Shown here: in pieces, positions 32,988-42,398 of the stretch | How positions within the stretch are numbered: the first letter of the stretch is position 1 | Layout: each line of letters opens with the position of its first letter | Origin: Hyaloperonospora brassicae | Lineage: Eukaryota > Oomycota > Peronosporomycetes > Peronosporales > Peronosporaceae | NCBI GenBank assembly: GCA_947650285.1 | Contig: CANTFL010000195.1 | Location: 124,001-188,000, forward strand | Length of the DNA stretch: 64,000 nt | Reading direction: 5' to 3' | Notes under the pieces: model-generated | Seen by the model: the letters and a program-made list of their open reading frames with translations, nothing else | What the model was told of the DNA's origin: nothing | Database searches by the model: none | Position numbers and translations under genes: made by a program

Positions 32988-33812
32988 TGCTGATGAGGGG
33001 TGTGCGATGGTGGTGGGGGACGACGTCCACGTGGACACGCTGATGGAAGACGTGGAGATGGAGATGGCGGCGGTGGCTCTGGACGAGCGGAAGCTGATGG
33101 AAGCAGCTGCAAAGAGACTGTGAGGGAGGCGGAGAGCTGGGCCACGTGTCTGGGTGCGATCATGAAGACGGGTCCTGCAACGCTGTGCGCGATGGGATGA
33201 GGCTGCAAAACACGCAAAAGAGCTGAGTGAGGCGGCGTGGGGTTGCGCGCGATGATTATCGATGTGGGCGGTGCGCTACCGATGCGTCGAGCGAAGTCGA
33301 TTGCCGGTGTTGCTGTCACCACTGCCGAGTGTCTTTATCGACGTCGATGTGGAAGGACAGTGCCAGTCATTTTTCGGATTCGTTGCTCTGGATATCGTGA
33401 GTCGCTCCGGGTGAAGCGTCGCAAACTGGTGCGGCAGAAAGCGTTGGTGTCTGGCATGGACACGAGCGTCGTGTGGGTGTTGATGGGATGTTGGTGGGCG
33501 AAGTCGCAGCTAGAGACGTCGCGAGTGGCGAATTTCGATCGGGAAGTCTGGTACAGCTGAGTCGTACGAGGAGATCAGGTCGAGCGGTAGGGTCGATGCG
33601 AACGACGTTGCATGGAGTTTGCAGTTGTAGTGTATCGTCTTTTCGAAGAGCTGAGCGTGTTGCGAACGAGGAAGTGGTTGTCGTTACGCATGTCATGCAA
33701 CGCGAAGGTACACTGAGCGTTTGCCGTATCGGTAGGTGCCCCCCGCTTTGTAACGTTAAGCAGACGCTGCTGCGACACAGTCCGTCCCTCAGTCGATTGA
33801 TGGTCTCCTGAG

Positions 33813-34295
33813 CTACTCGCACTTCAGCTCGACCTCGTCACGTCGCGAGATGGTAAAGTACGTGGCATCATGCGACACAAAGACCGTCAACCAGACACGA
33901 GGCGGTCGAGTCGGTCGTCGGGGTCCCCCGTTTGCAGCTCGCGTATCCGCCTTCGTGGGAAGCGACTGGGAGACAGAGGCTGAGTTCAAGACGATGTCGT
34001 GCCAGCGACAATGCACGCCACGTCTGTGGGTCTCGACGCTGCGTCCGTCCTTTGCACTCGTCTCCCCTGTCTTTTGACCCTCTTCGTAGCTCGTTCCCAT
34101 CCGTTGTTTCTTCCCTCGTCGTCCTCGAAGCGATCGTCTGTGAGACGCTGTCGGCACTCTGCGTGACAGTTGGCGACCGTTGACGCTGCAACGACCTAAT
34201 GACGACGACGGGGACAAGAGCGAGCGGGCACATCTACGCACAAGTGCGGACAGGCACACGAGAGACACGTCTTTGCCAAGTTGGCCTACAAACAA
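33813..34295 (-). CDS. hypothetical ORF present in both arms (left)
   Basis: 160-codon ORF ending RVWLTVFVSHDATYFTISRRDEVELKCE. The right-arm counterpart (38630-39034, +) keeps the frame but begins later because of a change near its start. Composition of the last 30 residues is protein-like, the rest less so. It could be non-coding DNA that stays open only because the duplication is young. Confidence 0.25.
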   Translation of the reverse strand: MFVGQLGKDVSLVCLSALVRRCARSLLSPSSSLGRCSVNGRQLSRRVPTASHRRSLRGRRGKKQRMGTSYEEGQKTGETSAKDGRSVETHRRGVHCRWHDIVLNSASVSQSLPTKADTRAANGGPRRPTRPPRVWLTVFVSHDATYFTISRRDEVELKCE

Positions 34296-34377
34296 ATAGG
34301 CGATAGTTAGTCAGTCGTTGCAAGGGCGGACTGCATCGGTGACCGCGTGACAATAGTCAGTCCGTCAGTAAGTCAAT

Positions 34378-34452
34378 CAGTCCGTCCGTCCGTCCGTTTG
34401 TCCGTCCGTCCGTCCGTTTGTCCGTCCGTCCGTCCGTTTGTCCGTCCGTCAG
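34378..34452 (+). repeat. TCCG tetranucleotide microsatellite
   Basis: Runs of TCCGTCCGTCCG interrupted by TTTG, flanked by CAGTCAGTCAATC-type sequence. The mirror locus near 38400-38470 is shorter and differently interrupted, so the two arms have diverged here by slippage. Confidence 0.85.
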
Positions 34453-34701
34453 TCAATCAGTTTGTCCGTCCATCACTTTTCGCGATCGGTTTGGCAGCTG
34501 CAACAGTTCTGCCAGAAGGAGGAACAGCGTCGGAAGGCAAAGCGTAATTTCGTCGGGTTAGACCGCCGTTTAGGTGTGACGTCTACGAGTGAATGTCGCT
34601 ATCACGCAGCTGATACTACTGCTGCTGCTACTGCTGTTGTTGTCGATGGTTTTGCTGTTATTGTTGCCGTTCTTCTCGCCTCCTTCTCCTCCTCTCCTCC
34701 T

Positions 34702-35490
34702 CTACGAGCTCTTGGTGCTGCTCGAGCCCTGCAGAGTGCTCGCCACGTAGTCCAGCGACGACGACACGGCGTCCGTCGCGCGCTCCATCAGCGACGGGTC
34801 GGCGGCTTTCGAGTCCTCCGACTTCATCTTGTCGGACGCCTCGGCCGCTTTCTTCGAGACGCCGTCGGCCGCTTCCGACGCCTTGTCGGACACCTTATCG
34901 GCCGCGTCCGACGCGTGGTCGGCCATCGACTTCTTCGTCGCCGTGAACTGGTCGCGCAACGCGTCGAAGCCGTGGAAAGTCGACTCGCGCGTCGAGTGCA
35001 TCATCGACGAGACAGTGTCCTGGACCGACTCCATTGCACTGGATCCGCTGTCCTTGGCGCGGTCGGCTTTGTCGTTGATCGAGTCGCGCACGCGCTCGTC
35101 GTACGACTTGGCCGACTTGCCGAGATCCTCCAGCGCCGAGTGCGCGTGGTCCATCGTGCGCTTGGCCGACTCGACGGCCGAGTCCGACGCGTTGTTGCCG
35201 CTCGCGCGCAGGTCTTCGCCCGCTTTCTTGAGCTTGGCGACCGAGTCGTGGGCCCGGTCCATTGCGGTCTGGAAGAAGGACGTGGCCGAGTCCTTTGACG
35301 ACTTGTGCGAGTTGTCGTAGTCGCTGAACTTGCTCTTGAGCGAGTCCAAGTAGCTCGAGGCTTCGGTCGCGCCGCTGTGCATGAGGTCCTGCAGCTTGGC
35401 GAACTCCTTTTCAGTGGCGCTGTTGCTGTTGTGGTTGTTGCGGTTGTTGGCGGTGGAGGAGTTGTTCATCGTGGTGTCAGCAATGGCCAT
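34702..35490 (-). CDS. LEA-like amphipathic helical protein (left-arm copy)
   Basis: 262 residues, MAIADTTMNNSSTANNRNN... to SSSTKSS. Asn-rich N-terminus, then a long helical region (EKEFAKLQDLMHSG, AKSYDERVRDSINDKADRAK, ESVQDTVSSMMHSTRESTF) and an 11-residue-like end (SDAADKVSDKASEAADGVS). No signal peptide, membrane span or intron. Nearly identical to the right-arm copy at 37381-38169: one difference I see is Asn versus Ala in DNSHK/DNAHK, another Asp versus Gly in EAADG/EAAGG. Resembles 27568-28314 closely. Role inferred from family: stress or membrane protection. Confidence 0.8.
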   Translation of the reverse strand: MAIADTTMNNSSTANNRNNHNSNSATEKEFAKLQDLMHSGATEASSYLDSLKSKFSDYDNSHKSSKDSATSFFQTAMDRAHDSVAKLKKAGEDLRASGNNASDSAVESAKRTMDHAHSALEDLGKSAKSYDERVRDSINDKADRAKDSGSSAMESVQDTVSSMMHSTRESTFHGFDALRDQFTATKKSMADHASDAADKVSDKASEAADGVSKKAAEASDKMKSEDSKAADPSLMERATDAVSSSLDYVASTLQGSSSTKSS

Positions 35491-36170
35491 GGTGGACAGG
35501 TGCGTGTGGGTGGTGTCGAGTAGGGAGACTGGCGGGTGGGTGCACTAGGAAGCTAATGTTGGAATGACCTTCTGGTGCGGTTGAGTGCTACCGAGTGCTG
35601 TCAAGGGCTGTCGAGTGCGGTCGAGTGCGGTCGATGGAAAGGCAAAGACCTGCGAGAAGATGTGAAATGGGTTTCTGCACGTTTCGAGCGTTTCGAGCGT
35701 CGAGCGGTGGATCTCAGCTTTGAAGGGCGCGACGATGTCGTCGTGTTCCAGTCGGTTGTTCAACAAGAGGTATCCTTAGGCGTCCAGAGGCATCCGAGGG
35801 CATCCAAAGGGATTACAAGACATCAAAAGACATCCGACGGCATCGTCCAAAGGTATTTAGAGATATCCGAAGACCTCCGAAGGCATTTGATGGCGTCCAT
35901 CAGAACTGGAGAACTGCGATGATGAATCGTATCTGAGAAACATGTAACGTCCGGGTGAGAAAAAGGAGAGAACGCTATATTGAGTTGCTGTCTACCCTTT
36001 GCTCGCGCCAGCCTTCGCTTCTTGATTAGCCGATTCGCGCAAGAATATGCCATAGGATGCTGGCAAAGAGGTGAAAGGGATTTGCTGCTCGGTGCTTAGC
36101 AGCTGCAATCGGAAGATGATGGCCTGCGCCGCCGACTCATTGTTCATTTTACTGTAGGGCGCGACTCTGG

Positions 36171-36506
36171 ATGGTGGACACTTTTGACGCTCAAGCGTTT
36201 GCTGTTGCTATGGAACTTGCGGATCAACTATCTGGCAACGGAGCGTTCGTCGACGACTGCGACGAACACTTGTGCGACGCTGACTGCGACATTGAGGTCT
36301 GCGTAAGAAGCGAAGAGCGCGTTCGTCGTGCGTCTCTTCATGTAGTCACTGGAGGAGGCAGTAGAAGTTACACATCATTTCGTGCGGCCGCGAGTCCAGT
36401 GCACGCGTGCGCCGAGATCCGTTCGAGTTCGAGTGTGGCGTGGTGGTCGCTGGTCGACCGCGCGGCGGATGTTTCATCGGAGGACTTACTGGCAATGACC
36501 TGGTAA
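36171..36506 (+). CDS. hypothetical ORF in the palindrome spacer
   Basis: 111 codons, MVDTFDAQAFAVAMELADQL..., followed by an acidic Cys-containing stretch (CDEHLCDADCDIEVCV). No family recognised. It lies in the single-copy spacer between the arms. The first half is protein-like; it could be the first exon of something longer or chance. Confidence 0.3.
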   Translation: MVDTFDAQAFAVAMELADQLSGNGAFVDDCDEHLCDADCDIEVCVRSEERVRRASLHVVTGGGSRSYTSFRAAASPVHACAEIRSSSSVAWWSLVDRAADVSSEDLLAMTW

Positions 36507-37380
36507 ATAACCGCTGGAAACCAATGTCGAAACGGATCTTGGCACGCAACCGTCCAGCAGCTTTCTAGTCGTCTCGTACTACAAAAGTGTTGGGGTGCCC
36601 GCCCCTTCACTAGAATGAGCATTTCTGCATCGTTTGCTGTGATCATTGAGTGCTGTTTACACAGCCATCGACAATCTTGACGCATTGCATATACAATCGG
36701 TACGAATTCTATTACTGTGAATAAGACATTCAGTACGTCTGCCACATTCGATGACATCACTAGTAATGTAGCAAACTCGTAAAGTGACCATATGGGCCCA
36801 CAACCGCAAACTCACTCGCTCTTCTCAGCCGGACGCCGCGATACTCCAACTTCTCATAGATTCTGGTGAGCTACCGATAGACGAGACATAATCCTCCACT
36901 CTCTTCTTTTTCTCGCCCGGACGTTACATGTTTCTCAGATACGATTCATCATCGCAGTTCTCCTGTTCTGATGGACGCCATCAAATGCCTTCGGAGGTCT
37001 TCGGATATCTCTAAATACCTTTGGACGATGCCGTCGGATGTCTTTTGATGTCTTGTAATCCCTTTGGATGCCCTCGGATGCCTCTGGACGCCTAAGGATA
37101 CCTCTTGTTGAACAACCGACTGGAACACGACGACATCGTCGCGCCCTTCAAAGCTGAGATCCACCGCTCGACGCTCGAAACGCTCGAAACGTGCAGAAAC
37201 CCATTTCGCATCTCCTCGCAGGTCTTTGCCTTTCCATCGACCGCACTCGACCGCACTCGACAGCCCTTGACAGCACTCGGTAGCACTCAACCGCACCAGA
37301 AGGTCATTCCAACATTAGCTTCCTAGTGCACCCACCCGCCAGTCTCCCTACTCGACACCACCCACACGCACCTGTCCACC

Positions 37381-38169
37381 ATGGCCATTGCTGACACCAC
37401 GATGAACAACTCCTCCACCGCCAACAACCGCAACAACCACAACAGCAACAGCGCCACTGAAAAGGAGTTCGCCAAGCTGCAGGACCTCATGCACAGCGGC
37501 GCGACCGAAGCCTCGAGCTACTTGGACTCGCTCAAGAGCAAGTTCAGCGACTACGACAACGCGCACAAGTCGTCAAAGGACTCGGCCACGTCCTTCTTCC
37601 AGACCGCAATGGACCGGGCCCACGACTCGGTCGCCAAGCTCAAGAAAGCGGGCGAAGACCTGCGCGCGAGCGGCAACAACGCGTCGGACTCGGCCGTCGA
37701 GTCGGCCAAGCGCACGATGGACCACGCGCACTCGGCGCTGGAGGATCTCGGCAAGTCGGCCAAGTCGTACGACGAGCGCGTGCGCGACTCGATCAACGAC
37801 AAAGCCGACCGCGCCAAGGACAGCGGATCCAGTGCAATGGAGTCGGTCCAGGACACTGTCTCGTCGATGATGCACTCGACGCGCGAGTCGACTTTCCACG
37901 GCTTCGACGCGTTGCGCGACCAGTTCACAGCGACGAAGAAGTCGATGGCCGACCACGCGTCGGACGCGGCCGATAAGGTGTCCGACAAGGCGTCGGAAGC
38001 GGCCGGCGGCGTCTCGAAGAAAGCGGCCGAGGCGTCCGACAAGATGAAGTCGGAGGACTCGAAAGCCGCCGACCCGTCGCTGATGGAGCGCGCGACGGAC
38101 GCCGTGTCGTCGTCGCTGGACTACGTGGCGAGCACTCTGCAGGGCTCGAGCAGCACCAAGAGCTCGTAG
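37381..38169 (+). CDS. LEA-like amphipathic helical protein (right-arm copy)
   Basis: 262 residues, intact, mirror of 34702-35490. The two genes point away from each other across the spacer (start codons 1890 bp apart), so they could share a divergent control region that itself is partly inverted-repeat. The start ATG at 37381 follows CCTGTCCACC. Same description as the left copy, with DNAHK and EAAGG variants. Confidence 0.8.
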   Translation: MAIADTTMNNSSTANNRNNHNSNSATEKEFAKLQDLMHSGATEASSYLDSLKSKFSDYDNAHKSSKDSATSFFQTAMDRAHDSVAKLKKAGEDLRASGNNASDSAVESAKRTMDHAHSALEDLGKSAKSYDERVRDSINDKADRAKDSGSSAMESVQDTVSSMMHSTRESTFHGFDALRDQFTATKKSMADHASDAADKVSDKASEAAGGVSKKAAEASDKMKSEDSKAADPSLMERATDAVSSSLDYVASTLQGSSSTKSS

Positions 38170-38629
38170 AGGAGGAGAGGAGGAGAAGGAGGCGAGAAGA
38201 ACGGCAACAATAACAGCAAAACCATCGACAACAACAGCAGTAGCAGCAGCAGTAGTATCAGCTGCGTGATAGCGACATTCACTCGTAGACGTCGCACCTA
38301 AACGGCGGTCTAACCCGACGAAATTACGCTTTGCCTTCCGACGCTGTTCCTCCTTCTGGCAGAACTGTTGCAGCTGCCAAACCGATCGCGAAAAGTGATG
38401 GACGGACAAACTGATTGACTGACGGACGGACAACGAGACGGACGGACAAACGGACGGACGGACGGACTGATTGACTTACTGACGGACTGACTATTGTCAC
38501 GCGGTCACCGATGCAGTCCGCCCTTGCAACGACTGACTAACTATCGCCTATTTGTTTGTAGGCCAACTTGGCAAAGACGTGTCTCTCGTGTACCTGTCCG
38601 CACTTGTACATTGATGTGCCCGCTCGCTC

Positions 38630-39034
38630 TTGTCCCCGTCGTCGTCATTAGGTCGTTGCAGCGTCAACGGTCGCCAACTGTCACGCAGAGTGCCGACAGC
38701 GTCTCACAGACGATCGCTTCGAGGACGACGAGGGAAGAAACAACGGATGGGAACGAGCTACGAAGAGGGTCAAAAGACAGGGGAGACGAGTGCAAAGGAC
38801 GGACGCAGCGTCGAGACCCACAGACGTGACGTGCATTGTCGCTGGCACGACATCGTCTTGAACTCAGCCTCTGTCTCCCAGTCGCTTCCCACGAAGGCGG
38901 ATACGCGAGCTGCAAACGGGGGACCCCGACGACCGACTCGACCGCCTCGTGTCTGGTTGACGGTCTTTGTGTCGCATGATGCCACGTACTTTACCATCTC
39001 GCGACGTGACGAGGTCGAGCTGAAGTGCGAGTAG
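38630..39034 (+). CDS. hypothetical ORF present in both arms (right)
   Basis: 134 codons ending in the same VFVSHDATYFTISRRDEVELKCE as the left copy at 33813-34295. No known domain, low support. Confidence 0.22.
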   Translation: MSPSSSLGRCSVNGRQLSRRVPTASHRRSLRGRRGKKQRMGTSYEEGQKTGETSAKDGRSVETHRRDVHCRWHDIVLNSASVSQSLPTKADTRAANGGPRRPTRPPRVWLTVFVSHDATYFTISRRDEVELKCE

Positions 39035-39723
39035 CTCAGGAGACCATCAATCGACTGAGGGACGGACTGTGTCGCAGCAGCGTCTGCTTGACGTTACAAA
39101 GCGGGGGGCACCTACTGATACGACAAACGCTCAGTGTACCTGCGCGTTGCATGACATGCGTAACGACAACCACTTCCTCGTTCGCAACACGCTCAGCTCT
39201 TCGAAAAGACGATACACTACAACTGCAAACTCCATGCAACGTCGTTCGCATCGACCCTACCGCTCGACCTGATCTCCTCGTACGACTCAGCTGTACCAGA
39301 CTTCCCGATCGAAATTCGCCACTCGCGACGTCTCTAGCTGCGACTTCGCCCACCAACATCCCATCAACACCCACACGACGCTCGTGTCCATGCCAGACAC
39401 CAACGCTTTCTGCCGCACCAGTTTGCGACGCTTCACCCGGAGCGACTCACGATATCCAGAGCAACGAATCCGAAAAATGACTGGCACTGTCCTTCCACAT
39501 CGACGTCGATAAAGACACTCGGCAGTGGTGACAGCAACACCGGCAATCGACTTCGCTCGACGCATCGGTAGCGCACCGCCCACATCGATAATCATCGCGC
39601 GCAACCCCACGCCACCTCACTCAGCTCTTTTGCGTGTTTTGCAGCCTCATCCCATCGCGCACAGCGTTGCAGGACCCGTCTTCATGATCGCACCCAGACA
39701 CGTGGCCCAGCTCTCCGCCTCCC

Positions 39724-40305
39724 TCACAGTCTCTTTGCAGCTGCTTCCATCAGCTTCCGCTCGTCCAGAGCCACCGCCGCCATCTCCATCTCCACGTCTT
39801 CCATCAGCGTGTCCACGTGGACGTCGTCCACCACCACCATCGCACACCCCTCATCAGCACTACAGACGGCATCCAGCTCCCCCGTCCTCTCTTCCTCCTC
39901 CTCCTCCTCCTCTCCCCGATCTTCTTCCTCGTCCCTGTCCTCGTCGTCGTCCTCCGCGCCCACGTCCACGTCCAGCTCCGCGACCGTGCGCACCACCGGT
40001 CCGTCCTCCAGCGCCTCCCGCGTCACGTCCACGACCGCCACAATCTCCTCCCCCGCCTCTTCGTCGTACACGAACCGCGTGTGTGTGCCCTGGAACACCG
40101 GCAGTCCCCTCGCCACGTTCTGCTCGTCCTGGAAGAACGTCGAGCGCGCGCCGATCGCGGGACGCGCACGCACCGCCGCGTTCAGACGCGCGACCTCTCG
40201 CGCCGTGACCTCCACCGCCTGCCGCTCGAACTCCGTCGCGGGAATGCGTTCGGCAAAGTGGACACCGCACGCGTCGTCGGCCATGAAAGCGTCGGGACAC
40301 TCCAT
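39724..40305 (-). CDS. gene B (right copy), full-length acidic protein of unknown function
   Basis: 193 residues from MECPDAFMADDACGVHFAER to MEAAAKRL. N-terminal globular part (about 1-110) with HFAERIPATEFERQAVEVTAREVARLN and a TFFQDEQNVARGLPVF segment. A strongly acidic centre (DVGAEDDDEDRDEEEDRGEEEEEEEE) follows, then a helical end (VDTLMEDVEMEMAAVALDERKL). No known family recognised. Divergent from gene A (355-residue copy at 40655). The left-arm copy has lost the end by a 2-base difference, so this is the better candidate for a working gene. Confidence 0.65.
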   Translation of the reverse strand: MECPDAFMADDACGVHFAERIPATEFERQAVEVTAREVARLNAAVRARPAIGARSTFFQDEQNVARGLPVFQGTHTRFVYDEEAGEEIVAVVDVTREALEDGPVVRTVAELDVDVGAEDDDEDRDEEEDRGEEEEEEEERTGELDAVCSADEGCAMVVVDDVHVDTLMEDVEMEMAAVALDERKLMEAAAKRL

Positions 40306-40654
40306 CGCGGGTCGATATACAGCACCGGACGTGACGTTGTTCGAGTGCGCCACCAGACGACCGACCGGAACAGCTCTGCAGCGCGTTGAAAAACGCCTGG
40401 AGACCGACCGGTCACTGGCTGTCGGCGCGTCTGTCGGTCGGTCCGACAGTCGCTGCGAGTCGGCCGATCGAGTCAGCAGTGACTCACGTGTCGCATAGAT
40501 CGCCAGTCCCACGTCCGATCTCGTCGGCGTCTGCTGTCCAATCGATTTGGTGTCGCACATGTCGCACGTGGCAGGACGTGACCCGCACCGGCTGACGAGA
40601 TCGAGCCGGGAGTGGACCGATCGAGTGACTGCGGACGAGAGGACGGCGCGCGCC

Positions 40655-41722
40655 ATGTCGGAAGGCGCGTTCGACCGTCGCGGGTGCAGCTTCGCCGCCG
40701 ACGTGGACGCGGCCATTGAGCGCGTGGTCCGCGACTTGGAGGGCCGCGACGTGGCGCTGCGGCTGGACGCTCTGCGGGCTCTGAGCGCCCACGCGCGACT
40801 CGCGTTCGAGACGGCGCGAGCGCGCGAACGGCTCGGACAACACCCCGTGGCGATGGATCTGATCACGGGCGTCACGAGTCCGTCGCCGGTGTACAAGACG
40901 GTGGCCGAGACGCTGACGGTGGAGAGCTGCAGCTGCGTCTACGACGGCCGGCGGGACGTGGTCATGACCACGAGCGTGGGTTGGCCGCCGAGGCGCTCGA
41001 GAGCGAGCGTCAAGAAGCGCAAACAGACGGCAGGTACGTGTGCGACGGACGGCACGAAGAAGATGTACACCAACTACAGGTTCGAGAGGACGAGGAGGCG
41101 CGAGGCGGAGGAGGAGAGAGATGGAGTCGATGGGGCCGAGTGGTCGCTCGTCAAGTTCTCGCTCGTGGTGGCGTTTGGCGACGACGATCCGTCGCCCCGA
41201 GAGCTGCTGTACTTTGAACTGGCGTGTGAACATTCGTATCCCAAGAGTCACTACGAGGATCAACACGGATCGGTGCTGCTGTCGAGGAAAGGCGAAGAAG
41301 AAGAAGGCGAAGACGAGCGAGTGGATGGCGACGAAGCGAGCAAGAGGAAGGAGAAGAAGGCGGAGGGGAAGGAGGACGACGAGCAGGTGGTACAGAAGAG
41401 CAACGTCAGGGCAGTGGACGAGGCAAAGGGAGACGACGACGAGACGTTCGGGGAGGAACAGCGCGACTTTCGCTTCGACAACGGCGTGCTGGCTGACATG
41501 GCCGAGTGGATGCGACCGTCGGGCGAGGACGACGAGCTGGATCCCGTCGACGTGGTCGGGTTTTTCTTGGCGCTGCCGGTGTATGAAGACGAGTGGCTTA
41601 TCGACGAGCGCGTGTGCGCGATTCTGTTTTCAGATGGAACGGAAGGTGACGGTCGCGATGATAGTGGAAGCGAGACCGAGGAAGAGATCGCTGATGGAGC
41701 ATCGAAATCGATGCGACGGTAG
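40655..41722 (+). CDS. gene A (right copy), unrecognised acidic protein
   Basis: 355 residues from MSEGAFDRRGCSF. Same blocks as the left copy (LVKFSLVVAFGDDDPSPRELL, DFRFDNGVLADMAEWMRPSG, FFLALPVYEDEWLIDERVC). The acidic linker is shorter (GEEEEGEDERVDGDEASKRKE). An upstream in-frame ATG at 40547 would add 36 residues of poor composition. Function unknown. Confidence 0.65.
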   Translation: MSEGAFDRRGCSFAADVDAAIERVVRDLEGRDVALRLDALRALSAHARLAFETARARERLGQHPVAMDLITGVTSPSPVYKTVAETLTVESCSCVYDGRRDVVMTTSVGWPPRRSRASVKKRKQTAGTCATDGTKKMYTNYRFERTRRREAEEERDGVDGAEWSLVKFSLVVAFGDDDPSPRELLYFELACEHSYPKSHYEDQHGSVLLSRKGEEEEGEDERVDGDEASKRKEKKAEGKEDDEQVVQKSNVRAVDEAKGDDDETFGEEQRDFRFDNGVLADMAEWMRPSGEDDELDPVDVVGFFLALPVYEDEWLIDERVCAILFSDGTEGDGRDDSGSETEEEIADGASKSMRR

Positions 41723-41949
41723 CCAAGAAGAAGGTGGACTTGAGTGCTGGCCATCTCCGCTGTGGGTAGTAAAGCGTGCTCTCGACTCGGACGTCAGACG
41801 CGTGGCAAGGACGCAGTGACGGAGAAAACTGAGTACGATGTGTACACATATCCGCGCACAAAGGATACTTCACCAGGTGGTGCAAAGGCAGTGGATGAGG
41901 AGCTCGACGTAATGACAGGTATGCACGAGCATGCGCCAAATACCATTAT

Positions 41950-42398
41950 GGTGACGAAATACTGTAAGGTATCCTAGAGTTTAACAGAGACACTAAATGT
42001 AGAAAGCGACACTATGCTCTTTTGCGAGCGACTTGTACAAGGACGTCCTCGACTCCGAATGTGCAGAATGCAAGTGCGCGATGCAGTGCAGTGAGCTTAT
42101 CATGCCATTGACGCGAATTTCCGACACGTCCAGAAGACGAGGCGGTACACGCATCAGTGGCCTGAATCGTCGTCGAGCGCGGGCTAGCACACTGATACAC
42201 TGATACACTGATGGCGGTCACCGTCGACGGGCTACTCGCTCGATGAAGGCCGATAGTTGCAGCTCACGAAACCTTGTCCAGCTTTGACTTCTTGCTCGTG
42301 ACAATAAAAGACACTGCGACTCGAGCACGTCACTTCATTCATTACCTCATAGTGCAAGTCACAAGCAAAGAGACGAGTTACAGGTTGAGCAGTGCTGT
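41950..42398. other. intergenic, no gene seen
   Basis: Contains a short ACACTGATACACTGATAC repeat near 42190-42210. Probably holds the 3' untranslated region of the METTL13-like gene. Confidence 0.4.

Larger units (their letters stand above)
30888..35974 (+). repeat. left arm of a large inverted duplication
   Basis: About 5.09 kb, reverse-complementary to 36899-41934. The outer end is ATGCTCGTGCATACCTGTC (near 30890) against its complement near 41930. The inner end is CATGTAACGTCCGGG (near 35940) against CCCGGACGTTACATG near 36920. It carries gene A (-), gene B (+) and a LEA-like gene (-). It differs from the right arm by scattered substitutions and by indels in simple repeats. Confidence 0.9.
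36899..41934 (-). repeat. right arm of the large inverted duplication
   Basis: About 5.04 kb, mirror image of 30888-35974 around a centre near 36.43 kb. The arm is about 50 bp shorter than the left, through the TCCG tract and the acidic linker of gene A. Spacer 35975-36898 is unique. Confidence 0.9.

Noticed and set aside
30888..41934. Inverted-repeat DNA transposon with 5-kb termini
   Set aside because: No transposase, no short target duplication and host-like genes in the arms; a segmental inverted duplication explains it better.
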